This document shows positions 48,249 to 59,801 of a stretch of 64,000 nucleotides of DNA, one piece after another. The notes under the pieces are model-generated. The model did not search any database and was not told the DNA's origin. It saw only the letters and a list, made by a program, of their open reading frames with translations. The DNA comes from Rhodococcus sp. 06-235-1A (lineage in GTDB: Bacteria > Actinomycetota > Actinomycetes > Mycobacteriales > Mycobacteriaceae), in the NCBI RefSeq assembly GCF_002258785.1, contig NZ_NOYI01000013.1:434001-498000 (forward strand), read 5' to 3'. The position numbers and the translations under genes are program-made. Position 1 is the first letter of the stretch. Every line of letters starts with the position of its first letter.

Positions 48249-49981
48249 CCGGGAACCGTTGTGGCGGAGCCGGTCTCATCCGAGGTCGTCGGCTCCCACT
48301 CGAGTAGTGCGGAGCCGCCGACCGGCACCGTCACAGCGGAATCGGAGAGGTTGCACACCACGCCGATGCGGCCGCGGCGAACGACGATCCACTTCGCGTC
48401 CTCGTCGTACTCCACCTTGACGTGGTCGAGCCAGGGATCGGTCAGCTCGCTCCGGTCGCGCCGCAGCCTCAGCAGATCGCGGTAGACGCCGAACAGTCGT
48501 GCGTGATCGCCGTCGCCCACCTCCGACCAATTCAGCTTCGACCGCGTGAACGTCTCGGGATCCTGCGGATCGGGGATATCGCTCTTGTCCCAACCGTGCT
48601 CGGCGAACTCCGCTTTGCGCCCCTCAGCGGTGGCCTTGCCCAGCTCGGGCTCGGGGTGCGAGGTGAAGAACTGGAACGGTGTCGACGCTCCCCATTCCTC
48701 GCCCATGAACAGCATCGGAGTGTAGGGCGAGGTCAGCACCAGGGCGGCCTTGATCGCGAGCTGGCCGGGCGAGAGGTAGAAGCCCGGACGGTCGCCGATC
48801 GCGCGGTTGCCCACCTGGTCGTGTGTGGTCGTGTAGGTCACCAGGGAACTGGCCGGGATACGCCGGGTGTCCAGTGGGCGTCCATGGATGCGTCCGCGGA
48901 AGCTCGAGTACGTTCCGGCATGAAAGAACCCCTGCCGCAGCGTGTTCGCCAATCCCTGCAGCGAACCGAAATCGCCGTAGTAGCCCTGCCGCTCACCGGA
49001 GACGGCCGCGTGGATCGCGTGGTGAATGTCGTCGTCCCACTGCGCGTCGAGTCCGTAGCCGCCACCCGACCGTGCCGTGATCAGTGACGGGTCGTTGAGG
49101 TCGCTCTCGGCGATCAGGGTCAGTGGACGGCCGAGATGCGCTGACAGGGTACGGGTTTCGATCGAGAGCTGCTCGAGTAGATGCACCGCGGTGTGATCGA
49201 CAATTGCGTGTACTGCATCGAGGCGCAACGCGTCGATGTGGAACTCGGAGAACCAACGCAGCGCGTTGTCCAGGGCATAGCGCCGAACCTCGCCCGAGTC
49301 GGCCTCGGCATAGTTGATGGCTTGGCCCCAGCTGTTGGCCCCCTCGGTCATGTACGGGCCGAAGCGGTCGAGATAGTTGCCCGACGGGCCGAGGTGGTTG
49401 TAGACCACGTCGAGCACGACCCCGATGCCGCGGCCATGGCAGGCATCGACCAAGCGCTGCAACCCTTCCGGGCCGCCGTACGCCTCGTGCACCGTGTACC
49501 AGAGCACACCGTCGTAGCCCCAGTTGTGCTCGCCGTTGAACCCGTTGACCGGCATGACCTCGACGAAGGAGACTCCGAGATCGACGAGGTGATCGAGCTT
49601 GGTGATGGCTGCGTCGAACGTGCCCTCGTCGGTGAACGTGCCGATGTGGAGCTCGTAGATCGACGAGCCGGGCAGTTGTCGTCCGGTCCAGGCCGCGTCG
49701 GTCCACAGCGTGGCATCGACGTCGAAGACCTGCGACAGCTCGTGTACGCCGTCGGGCTGCCGCGGCGACCGCGGATCCGGCAGCGCCTTGTCTGCGTCGT
49801 CGAGCAGGAAGCCGTATCGAGAGTTCGGTGCGGCGTCGACGTCGGCGTGCCACCATCCGTTCGGGGAGCGCTGCATCGGGTGCGCCGTGTCGTCGAGTTG
49901 GAGGCGGACCGTCTCGGGGGTCGGTGCCCAGACCTGGAATCGTCGTGTCTTCGCCGAAGAGGTCGCTGCTGTCGATGTCAC
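48221..49981 (-). CDS. treZ: Malto-oligosyltrehalose trehalohydrolase
   Basis: A 586-aa GH13 enzyme that releases trehalose from maltooligosyl-trehalose. An N-terminal CBM48-like domain (RFQVWAPTPETVRLQLDD) precedes the barrel: YELHIGTFTDEGTFDAAI, DVVYNHLGPSGNYL, IDALRLDAVHAI (nucleophile Asp), LIAESDLNDP (acid/base Glu) and THDQVGNRAIGDR. GTG start overlaps the treY stop (GTGA). Last gene of a leftward treX-treY-treZ operon, as in M. tuberculosis Rv1564c-Rv1562c. Confidence 0.95.
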   Translation of the reverse strand: MTSTAATSSAKTRRFQVWAPTPETVRLQLDDTAHPMQRSPNGWWHADVDAAPNSRYGFLLDDADKALPDPRSPRQPDGVHELSQVFDVDATLWTDAAWTGRQLPGSSIYELHIGTFTDEGTFDAAITKLDHLVDLGVSFVEVMPVNGFNGEHNWGYDGVLWYTVHEAYGGPEGLQRLVDACHGRGIGVVLDVVYNHLGPSGNYLDRFGPYMTEGANSWGQAINYAEADSGEVRRYALDNALRWFSEFHIDALRLDAVHAIVDHTAVHLLEQLSIETRTLSAHLGRPLTLIAESDLNDPSLITARSGGGYGLDAQWDDDIHHAIHAAVSGERQGYYGDFGSLQGLANTLRQGFFHAGTYSSFRGRIHGRPLDTRRIPASSLVTYTTTHDQVGNRAIGDRPGFYLSPGQLAIKAALVLTSPYTPMLFMGEEWGASTPFQFFTSHPEPELGKATAEGRKAEFAEHGWDKSDIPDPQDPETFTRSKLNWSEVGDGDHARLFGVYRDLLRLRRDRSELTDPWLDHVKVEYDEDAKWIVVRRGRIGVVCNLSDSAVTVPVGGSALLEWEPTTSDETGSATTVPGHSFAVLES

Positions 49982-52353
49982 TGTGTCACCGCTTCTTCGT
50001 TGTCGCGCACCAGGAGTGCGACCGGGAGTGAGGCGAACACCTCGGCCACCGAGACGGTGCCCGTGTGTTCGGAGTCGGTGATGCGATCGCGCCAGTGGCC
50101 GTCGGGCAGGGTCAGTGTTGTCTCGCCCCAACCCTTCTCGGCCAGTCCGAGCGAGAGTCTGGTGGCCAGTGCGATCACGTCGGCGTTTCCGGGAACCGGT
50201 CCGCGCGCAAATCCGACGAGGTGCTCGGCCGCGGAACCGTCCGCGACGACCGGCGCGTAGGTGCCGCCGACGAAGCTCTCCGGCCGCTCGCGTCGCACGT
50301 GCAGCGCGGAGCGAACGACGGCCAGCTTCGCTGCACCGGTGTCGAGCGAGAGCGTGCCGGTGCTCGACGCTGCGAGCATCGATCGACGCATCGAGTAGTC
50401 GACGGGCCTGCGATTGTCGGGGTCGACAAGCGAGTCCTCCCACAGCTCGGTGCCCTGATACACATCGGGGATACCGGGGCCGGCCAGGTTCAACAACTTC
50501 TGACCCAGAGCGTCGGAATGGCCGTGAGGTGCCAGCTTGTCGACCAACATCGTCATCGACCGAGCGACGGCACCATCGAAGATGGCGTCGAGCCAACCGT
50601 GTACTGCGGACTCGAACTCCTCGTCCGGTGCGGTCCACGTCGTGCGCAGGGCGGCCTCGCGAATTGCCTTCTCGGCGTATGCATGCACGCGCTCCCGCAG
50701 CGTGGAGGTGATCACTCCGTCGGCCGGCCAAACGCCGAACAGGTTCTGCCACAGGAACATTCCGGTTGTACCGTCCGGGCTGGGGGCCAGCTCTTCCCAG
50801 TCGGTGATGCAGCGAGCCCACAATTCGGGAGTCTGCGACAGCACGCCGATGCGCGCCCGCACGTCCTCGCCGCGCTTGGTGTCGTGGGTGGAGAGCGTGG
50901 TCATCGCAGCCGGCCAACGACGGGCTCGATCGGCATTGGTCAGGTGGTAATACGCTGTGCTGCAACCGAAGCGACTCGGATCGCCGCCGACCTCCTGCAG
51001 CGAGATGAGCCGGTTGGCGCGATAGAACAGGCAGTCCTCGACGCCCTTGGCGGTGACGGCACCGCACACCTGATCGAACCGCACCGGAGATTCGGAGCCC
51101 GTGACGAGGGCGGTTGCCAGCGCGCCCAGGCCGGCGGTCAGCTCCGGCTGCTCCTCGCCGATAGCAGCGATCACGCCTGGCAACACACCCGCGAGCGGTG
51201 CGTAGTCGGTTCGGTACACCGGCACTGCCGCCACGACGGCGACGATCGAGTCGATGACGGATTCGAGTGCGACGGTCGTGCCGGACTCGCGTACGACGGC
51301 CCGGGCGAGGCGTCGCACCTCGGGGGACAGGTCGCCGCGCGCAACGGCGGTCTTGAGATCCAACTCTGTTTCGTGCAGCGTCTCGGCGTCGTAGGCGATG
51401 CCCGAGCGCACCTGCGACAGAGCAGTGAGCGCATGGATGCCCTCAGGGTCGACGAACACCCCGCCGACCGCGGCCAATGCGTCGTATCCGGTCGTTCCGT
51501 CGACGGGGAGTGATTCGTCCAATGGCTCGCCGTCGGCCAGAATTTTCTCGATGACCAGCCATCGGTCGGGTCCGAGCAGTCCGCGTAGCTCCGTGAGGTA
51601 GCCGGCGGGATCGGCCAAACCGTCGGGGTGGTCGACGCGAAGCCCGTCGATCAGATCGTCCTCGATCCAACTGGCGACCTGACGATGGGAGTCGGTGAAG
51701 ACGTCGAGGTCTTCCTGCCGAATTCCGGCCAGACCGTTCACCGAGAAGAACCGCCGGTACCCGATCAGCCCGTCGGACCAACTCACCAGGCGGTAGGCCT
51801 GACGGTCGTGCACGGTCTGCGCATCGTCGCCGTCGGTACCTTCGGCGATGGGGAAGCGGTGCTCGTAGAACGCGAGCAGCGGCTCGTCCTCGGAGCGGTC
51901 GACGGTCAGCTCGCCGACATCGCTCGCGCTACCGAGAACGGGGATGGCGATTTTCCCGTCGACTCCGTTGTCGGCTCCGAAGTCGATGTCGAAGTACGTC
52001 GCGTACTCGGAGTCGCGGCCGCGGCGCAGTACGTCCCACCACCATGCGTTCTGTCGTGGGTCCTCGACTCCGACGTGGTTGGGCACGATGTCGACGATGA
52101 TCCCCATGCCCAGTTCGGCGGCACGAGAATGCAACCGAGTCAATGCTTCTCGGCCTCCCAGCGCGGCCGAGACCGTGGAGGTGTCGGTGACGTCGTATCC
52201 GTGAGTCGAGCCCTCGGTCGCAGTCAGGATCGGTGACAGGTAGAGGTGCGTGACCCCGAGGTCGTGCAGGTAGTCGACCACGTCGGAGGCGTCGGCCAGG
52301 GTGAAGGCATCGCCCCGCAGTTGTAACCGGTATGTACTGGTGGGCAGCGGCAT
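49978..52353 (-). CDS. treY: Maltooligosyl trehalose synthase
   Basis: A 791-aa GH13 transglycosylase that converts the reducing-end alpha-1,4 bond of maltodextrins into a trehalose alpha-1,1 bond. The start is canonical: MPLPTSTYRLQLRGDAFTLADASDVVDYLHDLGVTHLYLSPILTATEGSTHGYDVTD. DIVPNHVGVEDPRQNAWWWDVL, LIDGLRVDHPDGLADP (nucleophile region), VIEKILADGE and LSTHDTKRGEDVRARI are family motifs. It starts 3 nt after glgX/treX and is coupled to treZ. Confidence 0.96.
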   Translation of the reverse strand: MPLPTSTYRLQLRGDAFTLADASDVVDYLHDLGVTHLYLSPILTATEGSTHGYDVTDTSTVSAALGGREALTRLHSRAAELGMGIIVDIVPNHVGVEDPRQNAWWWDVLRRGRDSEYATYFDIDFGADNGVDGKIAIPVLGSASDVGELTVDRSEDEPLLAFYEHRFPIAEGTDGDDAQTVHDRQAYRLVSWSDGLIGYRRFFSVNGLAGIRQEDLDVFTDSHRQVASWIEDDLIDGLRVDHPDGLADPAGYLTELRGLLGPDRWLVIEKILADGEPLDESLPVDGTTGYDALAAVGGVFVDPEGIHALTALSQVRSGIAYDAETLHETELDLKTAVARGDLSPEVRRLARAVVRESGTTVALESVIDSIVAVVAAVPVYRTDYAPLAGVLPGVIAAIGEEQPELTAGLGALATALVTGSESPVRFDQVCGAVTAKGVEDCLFYRANRLISLQEVGGDPSRFGCSTAYYHLTNADRARRWPAAMTTLSTHDTKRGEDVRARIGVLSQTPELWARCITDWEELAPSPDGTTGMFLWQNLFGVWPADGVITSTLRERVHAYAEKAIREAALRTTWTAPDEEFESAVHGWLDAIFDGAVARSMTMLVDKLAPHGHSDALGQKLLNLAGPGIPDVYQGTELWEDSLVDPDNRRPVDYSMRRSMLAASSTGTLSLDTGAAKLAVVRSALHVRRERPESFVGGTYAPVVADGSAAEHLVGFARGPVPGNADVIALATRLSLGLAEKGWGETTLTLPDGHWRDRITDSEHTGTVSVAEVFASLPVALLVRDNEEAVTQ

Positions 52354-52356
52354 GTG

Positions 52357-54651
<2,295 letters not shown>

Positions 54652-54707
54652 GGATCAACCCTACTGTGGCCGATAGGCCCGGGCTTACCGAGCGCGCGGG
54701 GCTCGAC

Positions 54708-56843
54708 TCATGGTCCGGCCCACCAGCCGGTGGCCGATCCGACCTGTCGTCCCAGCTCCCTGGTCAGGGTTCGCACATATGTCGCGGTCAGGTGGTGTTC
54801 GTCACGGTAGACCAGTACGTTGCCTTGCTCGACGCGGCACACGGTGGCGTCGCAGACGGCGTCGGAGAGGTCGAGAGCCGAAAACCCCTGCAGCTGAAAC
54901 GACGAGGCCAGTGCCGGGTTCACGGGGTCCAATGCGTCGTCTCTCGGAATACCGCACGAGGTGGCCGTCCCGCCGTCGGCGAGACAGTCGATGGCGCGAT
55001 ATGCCAGCCACGGCGTGTCCCGGACGCCCAGGATTCCCACACCGTCGGCAACCAGTTGCCGCCACACCGAGGCGTACCAGGTAGGGGTGTAGTCGCCCGG
55101 GACGTCCTCCCGAGGGCGTGTAGCAGTGGTGAACACGTAGTCCGGCTGCATCTCGGCCACGTCCGCGAGCACGGTCTGCGTCCAATCGAGGCAATCGGGG
55201 TATTCGTTGGGGCCGAGCATCGGCATGGTGTCCGTGCTCAGCGGGCAACCCATCTTCAGGAAGGTGACGACCTTGAAGCCGTGCTCCAGACCGAGTGCGT
55301 CGAGGGCCGTCACCCAGTGCTCGGCGTGCGAGCTGCCTGCCAGCACGATGGTTCGATCCGCGTCGACGTCGCCGTAGGTGCACGAGACCGCGTCGCGCGT
55401 CTCGAAGTCGGCGATGCACCCCTCGATGGTGGTGACGGGTAGGTCCGCGGGAGCGGAGTACAACGGGGGACTGACGTCGGCCGGCTCGACACGAATTCCG
55501 TCGGTCAATTCGAGCGCTCCCGGGTGCGTCAGTTCGTCGACCGCTCCATCGGCCTGCACCGCGGTGATCGATCGATCGATGTAGACGTTCCATCCGATCG
55601 AACCGGCCGTCACTGCGAGTGCAGCGATCACTGCGCAGCCGGTCACCGCGATGCGTCCCGGAGTGAACGTCGTCGACTGCGTCGGCCGCTCGATCAGCCG
55701 CACGGTGAGCCATGCCAGCGTTACCGAGGCTCCGACAATGCCGAGCCCACCGAGCACATCGGCATGGGGCCGGCCGGTGGCCGACAGGTAGAAGATGAGC
55801 AGGGGCCAGTGCCACAGGTACAGCGGAAACGCGATCGATCCGACCCAGGCGAAGAACCGGTTGGACAGCGTCGCCGCCACGGCTGTCTCGGATCCAGCGA
55901 CGATCAACGCGAGGGTCGCCACTACCGGAATCAGCGCCAGGGGTCCGGGAAAGGCGGTCACGCCGTCGACCACGAAGCCGCACCCGACGATGACGGCGAT
56001 GCCGAGCACGGCCAGGACTCCGCGCGTGGTCGACGTCCAGCGGGGGTGTCGCGGCGACGGTCGATCCGTAGGCGCTCCGCTACGCGCAGCGAACACTGCC
56101 GCGACTGCGGCACCGGCCATGATCTCCCACAGTCGCGCGCCGGTGTCATAGTAGTTCCACGCCTGATGATGTCGAACACCGTCCGCCGCGTACACGAACG
56201 AGACCAGTCCGATCATCGAGAAGATCGCTGCGAAGGTGCGCGGGCGCAGACTCCTCGGCCCCTCGGGACGGGCGATCCGCCGGACCCAGGCGAGGCCGAA
56301 CACGACGGCAATGGCCACCAGATAGAACTGGAACTGCACGGCCACCGACCACAAGTGCTGCACGGGACTCACCGAGGGGTCGGCTGCCAGGTAGTCGTTC
56401 GCTGTTGCGGCGAGCTGCCAGTTCACGTAGTAGAAGACGCCCGACACCAGTTGGTCGCCCAGGTCTGCCCAGCGGGTACGCGGGAGCAGGAAGATCGATG
56501 CGACGGCCACGGCGAGAAGCGTGATCAGCAGCGGCGGCCCGAGCCTGCGCAGCACGCGGGTGAGGCGAGCGATCGGATTCAGGCTCGCTCCGGCCTGGGC
56601 CGATCGCAGTAGGGATGCTGTGAAGAAGAATCCGGACAGCGTCAGGAAGACGTCGACACCCCCCGATACGCGACCCATCCAGATGTGGAACACGACGACC
56701 AGAGCGATCGCGACGCCGCGCAGACCGTTCAGATCGTGCCGTTGCGGCGGCCGACCTTGCGCGGCGGGGATCGGGGCGGGAGTGTCCTGGACCGGCACCG
56801 AGAATTCGGTGGCCGAGTCGCTGTCGGTCGGGTGTACGTGCAT
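54708..56843 (-). CDS. Membrane acyltransferase-3 / SGNH protein (OafA-like)
   Basis: A 711-aa fusion: a hydrophilic N-terminus, an acyltransferase-3 domain of ten helices (HDLNGLRGVAIALVVVFHIW with catalytic His, GGVDVFLTLSGFFFTASLL), a linker, and an extracytoplasmic SGNH hydrolase-like domain with TIVLAGSSHAEHW (Ser) and a late DEHHLTATYVR (Asp/His). Such proteins O-acylate surface polysaccharides or lipids. It lies beside the trehalose genes as Rv1565c does in M. tuberculosis, but the acceptor is unknown. ATG lacks a good ribosome-binding site, so the start is provisional. Confidence 0.88.
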   Translation of the reverse strand: MHVHPTDSDSATEFSVPVQDTPAPIPAAQGRPPQRHDLNGLRGVAIALVVVFHIWMGRVSGGVDVFLTLSGFFFTASLLRSAQAGASLNPIARLTRVLRRLGPPLLITLLAVAVASIFLLPRTRWADLGDQLVSGVFYYVNWQLAATANDYLAADPSVSPVQHLWSVAVQFQFYLVAIAVVFGLAWVRRIARPEGPRSLRPRTFAAIFSMIGLVSFVYAADGVRHHQAWNYYDTGARLWEIMAGAAVAAVFAARSGAPTDRPSPRHPRWTSTTRGVLAVLGIAVIVGCGFVVDGVTAFPGPLALIPVVATLALIVAGSETAVAATLSNRFFAWVGSIAFPLYLWHWPLLIFYLSATGRPHADVLGGLGIVGASVTLAWLTVRLIERPTQSTTFTPGRIAVTGCAVIAALAVTAGSIGWNVYIDRSITAVQADGAVDELTHPGALELTDGIRVEPADVSPPLYSAPADLPVTTIEGCIADFETRDAVSCTYGDVDADRTIVLAGSSHAEHWVTALDALGLEHGFKVVTFLKMGCPLSTDTMPMLGPNEYPDCLDWTQTVLADVAEMQPDYVFTTATRPREDVPGDYTPTWYASVWRQLVADGVGILGVRDTPWLAYRAIDCLADGGTATSCGIPRDDALDPVNPALASSFQLQGFSALDLSDAVCDATVCRVEQGNVLVYRDEHHLTATYVRTLTRELGRQVGSATGWWAGP

Positions 56844-57020
56844 GAAGGAGAAGTGGCTCCGGCTGTCGATCGACTACTCGGTCGGATGTGCGATACCGGG
56901 CAAACAATACGTGTACGCGAGATGAAGCACTTCCCGGAGTCTGCTTCGAGGCAATAGTCCCATTTCGGGGTCGGCGAAGGCGAATCAGCGCGTTATCTGC
57001 TTGCGCCGATAGAGAGCGTA

Positions 57021-57072
57021 TGCAACTATTTATGACGCGCGTGCAACTACACGTGTAAGCCGCATAAATGCG
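57021..57072 (+). promoter_or_regulatory. Repeat-rich control region upstream of the DHA1 exporter
   Basis: TGCAACTA occurs at 57021-57028 and 57042-57049, exactly two helical turns apart. ACACGTGT (57049-57056) is a perfect palindrome, CGCAT-AA-ATGCG (57061-57072) another, and ATTTATG/CATAAAT form an outer inverted repeat. The AT-rich TATTTA at 57027 may be a -10. The rest of the 255-nt gap (56844-57098) shows no gene. Confidence 0.45.
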
Positions 57073-57098
57073 TTCGCCTTACTCTCAGGAGCTTCCTC

Positions 57099-58307
57099 AT
57101 GCCGCTAGGTCTGCTCGCCCTCGCAATCGGAGGATTCGGAATCGGATTGACCGAATTCGTCATCATGGGCCTACTGCCCGAGGTCTCGGCCGACTTCGCG
57201 GTCACCGAGGCCACCGCCGGCTGGCTCATCACCGGCTATGCGCTGTCCGTGGTCGTCGGCGCGCTCGTCGTCACCGCCGCGGTGACGCGTTTTCCGCGCA
57301 AGACCGTCCTGCTGGCACTGATGTGTCTGTTCATCGCCGGCAACCTGATCTCCGCACTGTCGGACAGTTACGACACGATGCTGCTCGGTCGTGTGGTCGC
57401 CGCGCTGTGTCACGGAGCGTTCTTCGGAATCGGTGCCGTGGTCGCGGCAGGTCTGGTCGAGCCCGCAAAGAAAGCGGGAGCGATCGCCACGATGTTCGCC
57501 GGCCTCACCGCCGCCAACGTTCTCGGTGTTCCGTTCGGAACGTTCCTCGGTCAGAGTTACGGATGGCGATCGGCGTTCTGGGCAATCACGGTGATCGGCA
57601 TCGTTGCGCTGCTCGGAATTGCCGCCCTCGTTCCTCGGGAAACCGGGATCGGTGAGGAGAGCGATCTGCGCCGCGAACTGCGTGCGTTCCGGTCTCCGCA
57701 GGTGTGGCTCTCCATTGCCACGACGGTGCTCGGATTCGGCGGCATGTTCGGCGCGTTCACGTACATCGCGTTCACACTCACCGACGTCAGCGGTTTTGCG
57801 TCGAGTTCGGTGCCCTGGTTGCTGGTGCTGTTCGGCGGTGGCCTCTTCGTCGGAAACTACCTGGGCGGCAAGGCCGCCGACCGCGATCTCACTGCGACGC
57901 TGCTGACCCTCCTGGGTGCATTGACCGTGGTACTCGTCTTCTTCGCGCTCACCGCGGAGAGTCGCCCCGCCACGATCGCCTCCCTGGTGCTGATGGGGGC
58001 GTTCGGCTTCGCAACGGTGCCGGGGCTGCAGATGCGGGTGATGTCGTTCGCGCCCGACGCCCCGACGATGGCATCCGGGGCGAACATCGCGGCATTCAAC
58101 CTCGGAAACGCGTTGGGCGCGTGGCTCGGTGGTGTGACGATCTCGGCCGGCCTCGGTTACACCTCGCCCATCTGGGCCGGGGCCGGTATCACCGTGCTGG
58201 CGCTGGTGGTCTTGCTGTTCGCAACGACACTCCTACGCCGCGCCGCGCCGGTCTCGGAGTCGGACCGGGTGAGCGCCGCGACCAATGCGGCGGGGTCGTC
58301 CACCTGA
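57099..58307 (+). CDS. 12-TM MFS efflux transporter (DHA1 family)
   Basis: A 402-aa exporter with 12 hydrophobic helices. FGIGLTEFVIMGLLPEVSADFAVTEATAGWLITGYALSVVVGALVV is the AraJ/YdhP-type start, and GRVVAALCHGAFFGIGAVVAAGLV with the TAANVLGVPFGTFLGQSYGWRSAFW antiporter motif follows. Relatives export sugars, arabinosides or chloramphenicol; the substrate here cannot be named. ATG is preceded by CAGGAGC. The last 151 nt (final helix and tail) overlap a convergent gene. Confidence 0.87.
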   Translation: MPLGLLALAIGGFGIGLTEFVIMGLLPEVSADFAVTEATAGWLITGYALSVVVGALVVTAAVTRFPRKTVLLALMCLFIAGNLISALSDSYDTMLLGRVVAALCHGAFFGIGAVVAAGLVEPAKKAGAIATMFAGLTAANVLGVPFGTFLGQSYGWRSAFWAITVIGIVALLGIAALVPRETGIGEESDLRRELRAFRSPQVWLSIATTVLGFGGMFGAFTYIAFTLTDVSGFASSSVPWLLVLFGGGLFVGNYLGGKAADRDLTATLLTLLGALTVVLVFFALTAESRPATIASLVLMGAFGFATVPGLQMRVMSFAPDAPTMASGANIAAFNLGNALGAWLGGVTISAGLGYTSPIWAGAGITVLALVVLLFATTLLRRAAPVSESDRVSAATNAAGSST

Positions 58308-58840
58308 ACGCTGAACGAGCGGGCGGTACCGGATGCCCGCCACCGCTGCAGGAGTGCGGGCACCACAACCTCTGCGGCACGGGCCAGCTCGATGTCGACA
58401 GTGGTGCCGTCCTGGTTCGGTAGGGCGAGCCGGCCGCCGTCGAGGGTCGGTGCCACGACGCCGTAGCGCCGGCGGACTCGGGCCGAGACGATCGTCGCTC
58501 GGTCCACCGTCGCCACGACGGTGCCGGATGTGCGCAGAACCAGAGCCTCGGATGAGAGGACATGCGGGTGCACTCGAGCCAGGGCGACCGACGACGCGAG
58601 CAGCACCAGGGACACAACCGACGCGGCTGCAACCAGGGCGCTGAGCCAGAGCCACGGAATCAGCAGGTGCAGAACGACCATCTCGATCACGGTGGCGGCC
58701 CCGAACATCAGTGGCAGGGCGAGGGTTCCGCGCGACGCCGTGAACACCGTGGAGCCCGCAGCGATCGGCGCATGCCGCCCCCGTATCCACAGCACAGGCG
58801 AATGCCATGTGCCGACCTGGGCAGGAGCCTCGACCGTCAT
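58157..58840 (-). CDS. Membrane protein of unknown function, coupled to a MerR regulator
   Basis: A 227-aa protein with two hydrophobic helices (about residues 38-58 and 62-84) followed by a soluble beta-rich part resembling bacterial PH-like membrane proteins (ARVHPHVLSSEALVLRTSGTVVATVDRATIVSARVRRRYG). The last about 50 residues lie antisense to the end of the DHA1 exporter gene and look low in structure, so the original stop may have been lost. ATG overlaps the MerR stop by 4 nt. Family not recognised with certainty. Confidence 0.7.
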   Translation of the reverse strand: MTVEAPAQVGTWHSPVLWIRGRHAPIAAGSTVFTASRGTLALPLMFGAATVIEMVVLHLLIPWLWLSALVAAASVVSLVLLASSVALARVHPHVLSSEALVLRTSGTVVATVDRATIVSARVRRRYGVVAPTLDGGRLALPNQDGTTVDIELARAAEVVVPALLQRWRASGTARSFSVQVDDPAALVAALTRSDSETGAARRRSVVANSKTTSASTVIPAPAQMGEV

Positions 58841-59652
58841 CGGGTGCCCGCGACGTGTTCGGTGGTCTGCGCGTGCTCGGTGGTGCGCAGACGTTCGGTG
58901 GCGCGAACGATCACGGCGCGCTGAGCCGGATCGGGCACGATGTCGTCGATGCTCAGCGGGCCGGTCTCGTCGGTCTGCGCAGCGGCATGGAACTGCGGCG
59001 AGGCGAGTGAATCGAGGTCCAACATCGACTCCAGTTCTGCTGCGAGCGCGTCGATGTCGTGCTCGGACTCGACCGGGTCCCGGCCTTCGAGTGCGCTGAA
59101 TCCGCGCAGAAGCACCAGGTACCTCTGCCGACGGCCGGGATCGCCGAGTGTGGAGGTCACCGTCTCGAAGAACGCTGGGGGAACGGCACCCGATATCGCC
59201 ATCACTTCGAGTAGATCGCGTTCACGGATCAGCGCTTCTCGCTGCGTTGGTGCGGAGGCGTCGATCACCGCGTCGATGGCGTCGGCCACCTCGCGCGGGA
59301 GGGCAGTCAGAGGGCGCTGCTCGACGGCGTCGACCAACAGTGCCGACAGTCGGATGTGCTTGTGCGCGAGCGCTTTCTGCTCGAGTTCTATCCCGGCAAG
59401 GAGCGCCCGTAGATCGGCGACCACGTCGGCCTCGCGCGTCGCAGGCTCGGCCAGGGCGGCGGCAATCTCGCCCAGTGGCATGCCGCAGTCGGCCAGCCAC
59501 CGAATTCTCATCAGACGGACGACATCGTCGATGGTGTACTCGCGATAGCCGTTGGACAGCCGGCGTGGCTCGTCGAGCAAGCCGAGACGGTGGTAGTGCC
59601 GCACCGTTCGAGGCGTCGTTCCGGCGGCATCCGCAAGGGATCCGATTCTCAT
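58837..59652 (-). CDS. MerR-family transcriptional regulator
   Basis: A 271-aa regulator. MRIGSLADAAGTTPRTVRHYHRLGLLDEPRRLSNGYREYTIDDVVRLMRIRWLADCGMPLGEIAAAL is a textbook MerR winged helix. The effector domain of about 195 residues lacks the metal-binding cysteines of MerR/CueR and is instead like TipA-type or multidrug-sensing members. ATG at 59652. A perfect palindrome 14 nt upstream is its likely operator. Translationally coupled to the membrane protein gene, which is the first candidate target. Confidence 0.88.
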   Translation of the reverse strand: MRIGSLADAAGTTPRTVRHYHRLGLLDEPRRLSNGYREYTIDDVVRLMRIRWLADCGMPLGEIAAALAEPATREADVVADLRALLAGIELEQKALAHKHIRLSALLVDAVEQRPLTALPREVADAIDAVIDASAPTQREALIRERDLLEVMAISGAVPPAFFETVTSTLGDPGRRQRYLVLLRGFSALEGRDPVESEHDIDALAAELESMLDLDSLASPQFHAAAQTDETGPLSIDDIVPDPAQRAVIVRATERLRTTEHAQTTEHVAGTR

Positions 59653-59665
59653 GTGTTCAGTGTGA

Positions 59666-59686
59666 ACCTTGACATTGCGTCAAGGT
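59666..59686. promoter_or_regulatory. MerR operator palindrome
   Basis: ACCTTGAC-N5-GTCAAGGT is a perfect 8+8 inverted repeat just upstream of merR. On the minus strand TTGACC/TTGACG elements lie within it, as expected where a MerR dimer sits on a promoter spacer or -35. It is also 115 nt upstream of the divergent PAS-GGDEF gene and might affect it. Confidence 0.7.
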
Positions 59687-59801
59687 CAAGATCGGCGTCC
59701 GCCGTAGCGTGGGGGCCGGGTGCGGGGACGCCGCGTATCGTCGGTGTCTGCCGTGTGAATCGTCGTGGCTTGCACTGTTCGAGGAAGAGACCTGGCTGAA
59801 G

